A stretch of DNA of 64,000 bases from Cognataquiflexum aquatile (lineage in GTDB: Bacteria; Bacteroidota; Bacteroidia; Cytophagales; Cyclobacteriaceae). Every line of letters begins with the position of its first letter. Positions within the stretch are counted from its first letter, which is position 1. Under the pieces are notes generated by a model, which was not told the DNA's origin, made no database searches, and saw nothing but the letters and a program-made list of their open reading frames with translations. The position numbers and the translations under genes are program-made. Where the stretch lies: assembly GCF_003316845.1 (NCBI RefSeq), contig NZ_QMIK01000001.1, positions 930,001-994,000 on the forward strand. The letters are read 5' to 3'. Shown one piece after another: positions 42,682 to 50,469 of this stretch.

Positions 42682-42873
42682 ATGAACACAGGAAAAGTTA
42701 AGTTTTTTAATGAGTCCAAAGGATTCGGTTTTATCGTTGACAATGAGTCTTCTAAAGAGTATTTCGTTCACATCACTGGTTTGATCGACGAAATCAGAGA
42801 AGATGACGAAGTTACTTTCGACCTTAAAGAAGGTAGAAAAGGCCTAAATGCAGTGAATGTAAAGGTAGTTTAA
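42682..42873 (+). CDS. cold shock protein (CspA family)
   Basis: 63 residues, one OB-fold domain. The RNA-binding motifs are RNP1 KGFGFIV (residues 13-19) and RNP2 YFVHI (27-31). Start NTGKVKFFNESKG is standard. It binds single-stranded RNA or DNA and acts as an RNA chaperone. It has its own promoter and terminator, so it is monocistronic. Confidence 0.96.
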   Translation: MNTGKVKFFNESKGFGFIVDNESSKEYFVHITGLIDEIREDDEVTFDLKEGRKGLNAVNVKVV

Positions 42874-42906
42874 TCTATATACAACACATTGACATCTAGT
42901 GAAATT

Positions 42907-42934
42907 AACCCCGAGCAATCGGGGTTTTTTTTTG
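42907..42934 (+). terminator. terminator of the cold-shock gene
   Basis: AACCCCGA (42907-42914), loop GCAA, TCGGGGTT (42919-42926), then a T run. Perfect 8-bp stem with a stable GNRA tetraloop. Confidence 0.93.
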
Positions 42935-43064
42935 ATAAATTTTCAGATTCACCTAGTTTGGTTGGCAATTTGATTTCCTTTTGGCCATTTTTTTTATCAG
43001 AGAAATAGAAACAATTTAGATTTGAATCTTCACTTTATCAGAATTTGGATAATGGAAAACCTGC

Positions 43065-43184
43065 GGGAAGGAAGAAATTTTTCCGGGCCGGCGTAGGCCA
43101 CTGGTGTGGGAGGATAAAAATTTCTTGTCCCGATAATTATCGGGATTGGTTACTTTTTGTTTCAAGACAAAAAGTGACACGAGG
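43065..43184 (-). repeat. dispersed inverted-repeat element, copy A (with palindrome insert)
   Basis: Reverse complement of the element found again at 48695-48802 and 49855-49960. Common features in order: GTGTCACTTTTTGTCTT, an ACAAAAAGTAACC arm, AAGAAATTTT, ATCCTCCC, a variable GC-rich centre, GCCGGCCC, and a closing AAAATTTCTTCCT that pairs with the earlier AAGAAATTTT. In this copy an 18-bp palindrome TCCCGATAATTATCGGGA (43128-43145) stands where the other copies have AAAAGG. The rest of the 42940-43296 gap holds nothing recognisable. Confidence 0.8.
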
Positions 43185-43296
43185 AAAATATGGTAAAGAA
43201 TAACTCCACTAGGCTTGAAATAATAACAAGTAAAATTCTAGCTTACCTTCAATCTTTTAGGAGAGTATCTAAAGAAGCGATTACCTTTTCATCTTT

Positions 43297-44388
43297 CTAA
43301 AATGGTACTTCCCACTTATCCGCACTATATTTAATTTCCCCTCTCTCTATCCTCAAAGGAGAATCAAAATTGTTATGATACAACTGACCTGTTCCCAATC
43401 CTTGAGGAAGGACAATATCAAAAGTTGAGGTAAACTGGGCGATCGCATTCAACCCAACATTGCTCTCCAAAGCTGATGTCATCCACCAACCGATTCCCAT
43501 GGAGGAAGCCAAGGCGATCCATTCCCTACAAGATTCAATTCCACCGACCAAAGTGGGCTTAAGGATGATGTACTGAGGCTGTATGGTTTCAAGCAGTTTC
43601 CTTTTATCCCCATACTCATGAATGCCTATCAACTCCTCATCCAAAGCAATCGGCAATGGAGTCAGGCTACAAAGGCTCTGCATTTCCTTCACCTGACTTT
43701 GCCTGATAGGCTGCTCGATGCTGTGCAGGTCAAATTCATTCAGAACTTTCAGCTTGTCCAAAGCCTCTTCAGGGGAAAATGCACCATTCGCATCTACTCT
43801 CAGGATGACCTGTTGAGCGCTGTATTGTTTTCTGATATAGGCAAGCAACTCACACTCCTGTCCAAAATCAATGGCCCCGATTTTCATTTTGATGCAAGAA
43901 TATCCTTCAGCCAATTTCTTATCAATCTGATCCAGCATAAATCCCTTCTCCCCCATCCATATCAGGCCATTGATGGGAAGTGGTTGGCCCGCATTGTAAA
44001 AAGGGGTATCAAAAATCATTTTCCTGCCGCCATGTAAGAGGTCTAGTAAAGCTGTTTCAAAAGCAAAGCGAATGCTTGGATAAATTTCAGAAATATGGCT
44101 CTTTGCCCATTCCAGTATTGCCTGTTCACTTCCAATAATGTTATATCCTGAAAGTTTCCCACAAATCTCCGACAACACTTCCTCAAAATCCGGGACATCA
44201 TCGATGCTTAATTTTGGCAAAGGAGCAGCTTCTCCCCATCCTATAATCCCGATATTTTGAACAGAAACAGCACTGATGAGGTAAGTAGTTTTGTCTTTCA
44301 ATACGCCCCGGGAAGTTCCGGCATCAAACCTGAACTTGAGTAAATGCGGCCGATATGAAAAATGAATATCTTTTAAAACTCCTTCCAT
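43297..44388 (-). CDS. menC: o-succinylbenzoate synthase (menaquinone pathway)
   Basis: 363 residues, enolase superfamily of the MenC/muconate-lactonising type. Catalytic and metal-binding residues: K167 and K169 in CIKMKIG, D199 in LRVDANGAF, E225 in SIEQP, D250 in ALDEE and K277 in IILKPTLVGG. The enzyme dehydrates SHCHC to o-succinylbenzoate. The superfamily also contains dipeptide epimerases and N-acylamino acid racemases, so the assignment rests on overall resemblance (GWGEAAPLPKLSID, MTSALESNVGLNAIAQF); other men genes are not in this window. It diverges from queA across only 37 bases. Confidence 0.85.
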   Translation of the reverse strand: MEGVLKDIHFSYRPHLLKFRFDAGTSRGVLKDKTTYLISAVSVQNIGIIGWGEAAPLPKLSIDDVPDFEEVLSEICGKLSGYNIIGSEQAILEWAKSHISEIYPSIRFAFETALLDLLHGGRKMIFDTPFYNAGQPLPINGLIWMGEKGFMLDQIDKKLAEGYSCIKMKIGAIDFGQECELLAYIRKQYSAQQVILRVDANGAFSPEEALDKLKVLNEFDLHSIEQPIRQSQVKEMQSLCSLTPLPIALDEELIGIHEYGDKRKLLETIQPQYIILKPTLVGGIESCREWIALASSMGIGWWMTSALESNVGLNAIAQFTSTFDIVLPQGLGTGQLYHNNFDSPLRIERGEIKYSADKWEVPF

Positions 44389-44394
44389 TAGGTA

Positions 44395-44402
44395 TATATT
44401 TG
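44395..44402 (+). promoter_or_regulatory. -7 element upstream of queA
   Basis: TATATTTG is an exact TAnnTTTG match, 23 bases before the queA ATG. The -33 side falls inside the start of the divergent menC gene and is poorly matched. Confidence 0.4.
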
Positions 44403-44425
44403 CGCTTTGGTTCTTCTAATCCCCC

Positions 44426-45649
44426 ATGACAAAGCACAAAGCTCTTGAGGATATTAAATTATCCGATTACGAATATACCCTTCCGGAGGAAAAAATCGCA
44501 AAATTCCCACTTGAAAACAGGGCAGATTCCAAATTGATCCAATATCAGGCCGGTAACATTTCCCATCACCGCTTTTTTGAAATTTCCGATTTTATACCTT
44601 CGGGAAGCATGATGGTTTTCAACAACACCAAAGTCATTCCTGCCAGGTTGATTTTTCAACGGGAGTCAGGTGCAAAAATCGAAATCTTTCTTTTGAAACC
44701 CATGCATCCAAGCACGGTCATCAGCGAGGTCATGGTCAATACCACTTCTGTAATTTGGGAAACTTTTATAGGAAACCTGAAAAAATGGAGAGAAAACGAA
44801 ATCCTGCAAGGGCAAATCACCATTCAGGGAAAAACAGAAATCATCAATGCCCGCATGGTGGACAGAATGGAAAAACAGGTGGAATTCACCTGGACAGGAA
44901 ATAATATCCCATTTGTGGCTATTGTCGAAGCAGCAGGAGAAGTTCCAATACCGCCCTATCTCAACAGGAAAGCCACAATCGAAGACCGAACCCGATACCA
45001 AACTGTATATTCCAAAAAAGAAGGCGCTGTCGCAGCACCTACTGCGGGATTACATTTTACAGATGCAGTCCTGCAAAACCTGGAAGAAAAAGGAGTAAAA
45101 AAAGAATTTTTGACCCTTCATGTCAGTGCAGGAACATTTCAGCCCATCAAAGAAGAACAAGTCTCCGCGCATCCCATGCACAGCGAACAAATGGTCTTTG
45201 ATTTGGAAACGATCCAAAATCTTGCAAACCAAAAGGAGAAAATCATTGCCGTAGGAACCACCTCGATGAGGTCCCTGGAAAGCTTGTATTGGTATGGGGT
45301 GATGTTGATGCAGGATGGAAAAAACCTGTTTGATATCCAAAAACTCTACCCCTACTCAGCATTTGAAACTTTGCCCGACAGAAGGGAGAGTTTTGGAGCG
45401 ATTTTAGAATTTATGAAGAAAAAAGGCCTGAATGAAATAACCGGTTCTACCGAAATAATGATCATGCCCGGATATGATTTCAAAGTCTGTGATGCATTGG
45501 TGACCAATTTCCATCAGCCTTCCTCTACTTTGATTCTATTGGTAGCGGCATTTACCAAGGGTAACTGGAGAAAAATATACAATGAGGCTTTGGAAAACGA
45601 GTACAGGTTTTTGAGTTATGGGGACAGCAGTTTGATCTGGAACGAATAA
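44426..45649 (+). CDS. queA: S-adenosylmethionine:tRNA ribosyltransferase-isomerase
   Basis: 407 residues. Motifs: LSDYEYTLPEEKIAKFPLENRADSKL, MMVFNNTKVIPARLIF, GEVPIPPYLNRKATIEDRTRYQTVYSKKEGAVAAPTAGLHFT, LHVSAGTFQPIKEE and MPGYDFKVCDALVTNFHQPSSTLILLVAAF. The enzyme transfers the ribosyl part of SAM to preQ1 in tRNA to make epoxyqueuosine, a step of queuosine synthesis. Cytoplasmic. Length is slightly above the usual 350 because of an insertion at about residues 85-135. It converges with the LytTR gene with two bases between stops. Confidence 0.95.
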   Translation: MTKHKALEDIKLSDYEYTLPEEKIAKFPLENRADSKLIQYQAGNISHHRFFEISDFIPSGSMMVFNNTKVIPARLIFQRESGAKIEIFLLKPMHPSTVISEVMVNTTSVIWETFIGNLKKWRENEILQGQITIQGKTEIINARMVDRMEKQVEFTWTGNNIPFVAIVEAAGEVPIPPYLNRKATIEDRTRYQTVYSKKEGAVAAPTAGLHFTDAVLQNLEEKGVKKEFLTLHVSAGTFQPIKEEQVSAHPMHSEQMVFDLETIQNLANQKEKIIAVGTTSMRSLESLYWYGVMLMQDGKNLFDIQKLYPYSAFETLPDRRESFGAILEFMKKKGLNEITGSTEIMIMPGYDFKVCDALVTNFHQPSSTLILLVAAFTKGNWRKIYNEALENEYRFLSYGDSSLIWNE

Positions 45650-45651
45650 AC

Positions 45652-46071
45652 TTAATCTGTCCCTCCTGAACCAAGTTTTTTGATCCCGTTGATGAGGTCT
45701 TGGAAGTAGGTTCTTCCTACAGGAACGGAATCATTTCCGATGACCACTTCTCTTGGGTTGATACTTTTGATCTCATCCAATCGGACAATATAGCTTTTGT
45801 GAATCCTGAAAAATTCTTCATTTGGAAGTACAGATTCAAATTCCTTTAGGATATTCCGGAGTGAAAAAACCTGTGTTCTGGTGACCAAAGTGGTGTAATT
45901 GCCATCTCCCTTGAGCCAAAGAATATCAGTCCATTTGACCTTGACCAGATTCCCTTTGTTTCGGATGAAAACTCCGTCTTTGATCAGAAAACTTTCAACA
46001 TTTCCATTTTGATTTACACTATCGACCTGCCAATCTTTGTCACTTTTGTTTTCTTTCAGTACTTCCTTCAT
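45652..46071 (-). CDS. LytTR DNA-binding protein without receiver domain
   Basis: 139 residues. A short N-terminal segment (residues 1-27) with no receiver-domain features is followed by a LytTR domain at about 28-135: LIKDGVFIRNKGNLVKVKWTDILWLKGDGNYTTLVTRT, FSLRNILKEFESVLP, FFRIHKSYIVRLDEIKSINPREVVIGNDSVPVGRTY. LytTR domains bind DNA as beta-sheet regulators and are usually attached to a phosphorylated receiver. Here no phosphoacceptor aspartate is present, so control must come by another route. The gene lies 69 bases downstream of a PAS sensor protein in the same orientation; the two probably form an operon and a signalling pair. Confidence 0.9.
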   Translation of the reverse strand: MKEVLKENKSDKDWQVDSVNQNGNVESFLIKDGVFIRNKGNLVKVKWTDILWLKGDGNYTTLVTRTQVFSLRNILKEFESVLPNEEFFRIHKSYIVRLDEIKSINPREVVIGNDSVPVGRTYFQDLINGIKKLGSGGTD

Positions 46072-46140
46072 TACCTGTGTTATTTGGTCTTCTAGTCGAA
46101 TAACATATTGTTTCAGGAATTGTTTTGAATGACACAGAAA

Positions 46141-47448
46141 TCAAAATGAATCTGATTCGTTGACGGTTTTGGTGTTTTTGCGGATGATCTGATCTAGGTC
46201 TTCTGCCAAAACTTTGAGGTAAGAGAGGTATTTTTGGTTTTCTCTGTCCAGTTGCTTTTTGTCCACCAACTCAAGCAATCCCAATATCGAGGACAGGGGC
46301 GAACGGAGAACAGTCGATTGGGAATACAGGATTTCCTTGAGCATGTCGTTTTGCTCGGTCATTTTGGCAAATGCCGAATAACTGTCATGGATGTCTTTGT
46401 TGCTGTAAACAAAACCGATAACCTTTTTATTGAGATTTGTAATCGGATAAAAATCGTGTCTGAAGAATCTTTCTTCTCCGGAATCTACCAAATAAATGGA
46501 TTGCTCAAATGAAAGCTTCTTTCCGCCGATAATTTCTTCAAGGTTAGCCAAAACCTTTTCTTCCAGTCCGGGAAGCAAAAATTGAAGGAATTTTTGGCCT
46601 TCTTTTAAGTCTTTTCCTGCGTACTTTCTCAACTGTTCGGAGGCAAGGTCATTGAACCTCATTATTCTTAGATCCTGACTCATTAGGATATAAGACTGAT
46701 CTGAATTATTCAAAATCGAATCCAAAGTCAGGTCAAGGCGGCCGAGTTCATTTCCCAGCAATTGAACTTCAGACACATCCTTAAAATAAATATCCATCCA
46801 GCATATCCTTGGGTGAATGATGATCTTATACCACCTGCCACTTTCGGATAAAAACCCATCAATAACGGTGATCGCATCAGTTTCTTTCGCCTTTTTGAAA
46901 TGCAAGGCATATTCATAGATCTTTGGGTCAGGGAAAACCTGCCAGATCTTTTTATTGATAAAACCGGTTGCTGAGGTCCCAAAAAACAATTCCGCATGGG
47001 TATTGGCAAATTGGATCTCCCAATCATTGTTCATCTGAAAATAGATATCAGAATCCACACTCACCTTATACCCCAATTCATTGGAAAGGTATTCTGATTC
47101 ATCTTTGACCGAACCTACACCCAAGATCCCCAAAAAATCACCTTCCGTGTTTTTCATGACCGAGAATTCCCAAGACAAAAGACTGTTGAAATGACTTTGG
47201 GAATAACGGACCATATCATTTGGCCTTCCGATCAATTCCGAAATCAATGGCTCAATTTCTTCCCTTTGGTATTCATTGAATAACTCAAAAAAGAAAGGAC
47301 GGGCCAGGCTTCCCAAACTGAAAAATTCCCTGAATTTGGAATTGGAATGGATGACCTCTCCTTCCAAATCCAATACACTGACCAAAAGGTTTTTTGAATC
47401 CTTGAGGAACGAAGGCAATAATTCCTTGATTTCTTTGATTTGGACCAT
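46141..47448 (-). CDS. PAS-repeat sensor protein with degenerate, ATPase-less kinase tail
   Basis: 435 residues, no signal peptide or membrane span, so cytoplasmic. Three PAS-like modules: about residues 18-115 (LLVSVLDLEGEVIHSNSKFREFFSLG), 130-230 (FQMNNDWEIQFANTHAELFFG) and 245-365 (LDLTLDSILNNSDQSYILMSQDLRIMRFNDLA, FRHDFYPITNLNKKVIGFVYSNKDI). The final 65 residues look like a dimerisation helix pair (MLKEILYSQSTVLRSPLSSILGLLELV ... LAEDLDQIIRKN). In true kinases of this type the motif is H-x-x-R-x-P-L; here the His position is Thr (TVLRSPL). No catalytic ATPase domain follows. It therefore cannot be a normal histidine kinase. It may signal by direct contact, perhaps to the adjacent LytTR protein. 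Confidence 0.88.
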   Translation of the reverse strand: MVQIKEIKELLPSFLKDSKNLLVSVLDLEGEVIHSNSKFREFFSLGSLARPFFFELFNEYQREEIEPLISELIGRPNDMVRYSQSHFNSLLSWEFSVMKNTEGDFLGILGVGSVKDESEYLSNELGYKVSVDSDIYFQMNNDWEIQFANTHAELFFGTSATGFINKKIWQVFPDPKIYEYALHFKKAKETDAITVIDGFLSESGRWYKIIIHPRICWMDIYFKDVSEVQLLGNELGRLDLTLDSILNNSDQSYILMSQDLRIMRFNDLASEQLRKYAGKDLKEGQKFLQFLLPGLEEKVLANLEEIIGGKKLSFEQSIYLVDSGEERFFRHDFYPITNLNKKVIGFVYSNKDIHDSYSAFAKMTEQNDMLKEILYSQSTVLRSPLSSILGLLELVDKKQLDRENQKYLSYLKVLAEDLDQIIRKNTKTVNESDSF

Positions 47449-47952
47449 CTGTAATGGGGATTAAGAGGCGATTAGGCTGTGAAACTGCGAGATATGATTC
47501 CTTAGGATAGATAAGGGCCTGCAATATAATCATTCCCATAAAAACTTTTTATGTCATCCATATAAATCTGAATATCAATACTTTACTTCTCAGGACAAAA
47601 ATTTGAGAAATGCATAACAAAAAGCATATTTTTGAATAGAAAGGACAAAAATTCACCTAGAAATTATTTTTTGGATTTTTGACCAAGATGAAATGAATCA
47701 ACACTTTACCTTGGAAAGATTTCATCAACAAAAAATGGTAATAGAGGACAATTCCTTCCAAATCCACCATTTCCATAAAAAATCAGCCCCGATTTTTTGT
47801 GATCGGAGAAATAAAGTCCCGTATTTCCATTTTCTACCGGTGAATAGAGAAGGATATATTTTACCCAATGAATTTTTCTGATTGAATGTCAGTGGCTTAA
47901 ACATGATAACTCCAATTCATAACCCGGCGAGAACATATAATGCATTTCCAGT
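47449..47952. other. gene-free region upstream of tRNA-Ser
   Basis: About 500 bases. A 62-codon open frame at 47693-47881 is rich in His, Phe and Asn and has no recognisable pattern; I do not accept it as a gene. It presumably holds the promoter of the PAS/LytTR pair near 47460-47600, but no clear element was found. Confidence 0.4.
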
Positions 47953-47985
47953 TTTGTTTATCTAATGAATTATCATTTATATTTG
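47953..47985 (+). promoter_or_regulatory. probable tRNA-Ser promoter
   Basis: TTTG at 47953-47956 and TATATTTG at 47978-47985, spaced by 21 bases, match the TTTG/TAnnTTTG consensus. It would transcribe the truncated tRNA copy and then the intact tRNA-Ser. Confidence 0.5.
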
Positions 47986-48067
47986 CATCTCTTAAGTCGA
48001 AAATAAAGCCTAGGTTTAAGAATAAACAACCATAGAGTTTAAATCAAACTCTTAAAAAAAGCAAAAC

Positions 48068-48123
48068 AGAGAGTTGGGTGAGTGGCTTATCCCGATAGCT
48101 ATCGGGACAGCAGTTTGCTAAAC
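48068..48123 (+). pseudogene. truncated tRNA-Ser copy with palindrome insert
   Basis: Starts AGAGAGTTGGGTGAGTGGC like the intact tRNA 71 bases downstream and continues through CAGCAGTTTGCTAAAC, then stops matching: the variable arm, T arm and 3' acceptor strand are absent. In the D-loop region, where the intact tRNA has AAC, an 18-bp palindrome TCCCGATAGCTATCGGGA (48090-48107) is present. It cannot fold as a tRNA. The few bases upstream of both copies are also similar, so a tandem partial duplication is likely. Confidence 0.8.
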
Positions 48124-48138
48124 ATCTTTAAAACAAAC

Positions 48139-48227
48139 AGAGAGTTGGGTGAGTGGCTTAAACCAGCAGTTTGCTAAACTGTCGTACGGGTAATTCCGTA
48201 CCGGGGGTTCGAATCCCCCACTCTCTG
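48139..48227 (+). tRNA. tRNA-Ser (anticodon GCT)
   Basis: 89 bases. Acceptor AGAGAGT/ACTCTCT, discriminator G, anticodon stem-loop GCAGT-TTGCTAA-ACTGT with anticodon GCT reading AGC/AGU codons, long variable arm GTACGG/CCGTAC, and T arm GGGGG-TTCGAAT-CCCCC. The 3' CCA is not encoded. The long variable arm is diagnostic for class II serine tRNAs. Confidence 0.95.
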
Positions 48228-48233
48228 CAAAGG

Positions 48234-48265
48234 AAAAGCCTGGCGCATCGCGCCGGGCTTTTTTG
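48234..48265 (+). terminator. terminator after tRNA-Ser
   Basis: AAAGCCTGGCGC pairs with GCGCCGGGCTTT across an ATC loop, followed by a T run. Seven bases after the tRNA. Confidence 0.85.
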
Positions 48266-48694
48266 GTTTTTACGAGCCAAGCTTGCTAAGCAAATGGATG
48301 GATTATCGAACCAGAAGGAATCTTTGGATTTTTGATCCTCCGACAAACAGTCCGCCGCGGCATAGCGAAATATCAGTAGCCCTAGGTAAGGTGCTTTTCC
48401 AATCAAAATAATTTCCATTGAATTTCATGCACCGTAGCTCGGAATACAATCCAACCTCCTTCGGCCAAAAGCTCCATGGGAGCGAAATATCAGTAGCCCC
48501 GGGCAAGGTGCTTCTCTGATTTCTATATTCTCTCAAATCCTCATGCACCGCCGCCCGGGGTAATGAAAATGCGGGTTATTAGGTTTTTGGTAGCAAAAAG
48601 TTAAAGCAAGGAATGGAGTTTCAACCAAAAACAGGGAAGGTTGATTGATCGATTCATTTCTATTCTTTCCTCAAGTATTTTCTTTACCTTTTCT

Positions 48695-48802
48695 CCTCGT
48701 GTCACTTTTTGTCTTACCACAAAAAGTAACCAAAAAAGGCAAGAAATTTTAATCCTCCCACGCGCGGTGCCGCGCCGGCCCGGTAAAATTTCTTCCTCCC
48801 CG
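48695..48802 (+). repeat. dispersed inverted-repeat element, copy B
   Basis: Same family as copy A (43065-43184, opposite strand) and copy C. It contains CACTTTTTGTCTTACCACAAAAAGT (a short stem-loop) and an AAGAAATTTT ... AAAATTTCTT inverted repeat around a GC-rich centre. No palindrome insert. Confidence 0.8.
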
Positions 48803-49854
48803 CTAGTGTTCCATTAGAGAATCTTTTTGAAGTATAAGTTTCCAACTTAATCCAACTTCGACAAACAGTCCGCCGCGGCGTGGCGAAATATCAGTAGCCC
48901 TGGGTAAGGTGCTTTTCCAATCAAAATAATTTTCATTGAATTTCATGCACCGTAGACCGGGATACAATGCAACCCCCTTCGACCAAAAGCTCCATCGGAG
49001 CGAAATATGAATAGCGATGGGTAAGGTGCTAAACCAAATTCTATACTTTCTCTAATCTCCGTGCACGCAGCCCATGGTTTTAATTGGGTTGTGTTCGGTA
49101 TTTCGGTCGCGGATCTCGTTAGTAGGAGAGTTTCCATTACCGAAATCTTAAGAGAAATATCCTAATGTTGGCCCCTTAGACCAACAGTCCGCCGCGGCGG
49201 AGCGAAATATCAGTAGCCCTGGGTAAGGTGCTTTTCCAATCAAAATAATTTCCATTGAATTCCATGCACCTCCTCCCGGGCTACAATCCAACTCCCTTCG
49301 AGCAACAGTCCGCCCCATCGGGGCGAAATATTTGTAGCCATGGGTAAGGTGCTAAAACCTAATTAAATAATTTATCTAATCTTTATGCACCGCAGCCCAT
49401 GGATAGAACGGTAGTTATATGGACATTTCGGTCACGGATCTTCTAAGAAAGAGAATCCTCAATACCGAAATGGTTGGAAACTCCTCCTATTTCTACCCCT
49501 TCAACCAACAGTCCACCGCGGCGTAGCGAAATATAAGTAGCCCTAGGTAAGGTGCTTTTCCAATCAAAATAATTTCCATTGAATTCCATGCACCTCCTCC
49601 CTGGCTACAATCCAACTCCCTTCGAGCAACAGTCCGCCCCATCGGGGCGAAATATTTGTAGCCATGGGTAAGGTGCTAAAACCTAATTAAATAATTTATC
49701 CAATCTATATGCACCGCAGCCCATGGATAGAACGGTAGTTATATGGACATTTCGGTCACGGATCTTCTAAGAAAGAGAATCCTCAATACCGAAATGGGAG
49801 GAGAATCTTACCGTTTTCCTGTTTCAATTATTTGATAAATTCTTTTCGTCTCTT

Positions 49855-49960
49855 CCTTGTGTCACTTTTTGTCTTACCACAAAAAGTAACCAAAAAAGGC
49901 AAGAAATTTTAATCCTCCCTCGCGAAGTGCCTCGCCGGCCCAGTAAAATTTCTTCCTACC
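49855..49960 (+). repeat. dispersed inverted-repeat element, copy C
   Basis: Nearly identical to copy B over its first 65 bases; the GC-rich centre differs (CGCGAAGTGCCTCGCCGGCC). It lies between hairpin-array elements at 49726 and 50068. Confidence 0.8.
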
Positions 49961-50160
49961 CACAGGTGTTCCAAAATAAAATTTTTCAAAAGTTTAAGAT
50001 TACAGAATTTGTTATCCACTCCAATTTCTATCCCCGACTCTTTATAAACATACAGCCCCGAAGTGGGCGAAATATCTTTAGCCCCGGGCACGCTTCATCC
50101 CTGATTTCTATACTCTCTCAAATCCACATGAACCGCCGCCCGGGGTAATGAAAATGCGGG

Positions 50161-50469
50161 TAATTAGGTTTTTGGGAGTGAAAAAGTAAAGATAGGAATG
50201 GAGTTTCCACCAAAAACAAGGAAGGTGGAAAAGTCAATTCATTTTCAATTTCTTTCCTCCTATGAAAGGAAATATTCCTTCACCATATCCATTGTGTATC
50301 CTACCTTTTCGTGACAAAAACAGCACCGAGAGGTGGTTTGCAACCTCCGCTTACTTGGCGATTGCGGTAGGCCTACTACCATCTTTTATATAACATGTCT
50401 TTGATTTACATCAAAGACTTCACGGCACATCTAACTCCAGTGGGGGCTAAAGAACTTGTAAATTATTAC
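50161..50469. other. spacer with hairpins downstream of the RHS locus
   Basis: The first 100 bases (TTAGGTTTTTGG ... GGAATGGAGTTTC) repeat the stretch at 48580-48650. Two hairpins follow: GAGGTGGTTTGCAACCTC at 50330-50347 and a perfect GTCTTTGAT/ATCAAAGAC stem at 50397-50418. Neither has a T run on the minus strand, so the RHS operon's terminator is uncertain. Confidence 0.45.

Larger units (their letters stand above)
48337..50160. repeat. array of long hairpin-forming intergenic repeats
   Basis: Nine related elements of 80-90 bases: 48367-48452, 48482-48563, 48884-48968, 48999-49079, 49202-49289, 49323-49405, 49526-49610, 49646-49726 and 50068-50149. Each begins GCGAAATAT followed by (A/T)TAGCC..GGGTAAGGTGC and ends with GCAC..CCCGGGCTAC or GCAGCCCATGG, so the two ends pair and form a long imperfect hairpin with a 35-40 base A+T-rich loop. 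Three subtypes differ in loop and centre. The pair at 49202-49405 and 49526-49726 is part of a direct duplication with a period of about 323 bases. Short open frames here are by-products of the repeats. Confidence 0.85.

Noticed and set aside
46141-47448. PAS protein as a functional histidine kinase
   Set aside because: The phosphoacceptor His is replaced by Thr and there is no ATP-binding domain.
47693-47881. 62-codon open frame upstream of tRNA-Ser
   Set aside because: No recognisable motif, no neighbour in the same unit and no start signal; could be chance.
48158-50148. Short open frames in the hairpin-repeat region
   Set aside because: They are produced by the palindromic repeats on either strand, contain parts of tRNA and repeat elements, and lack start signals and consistent boundaries.
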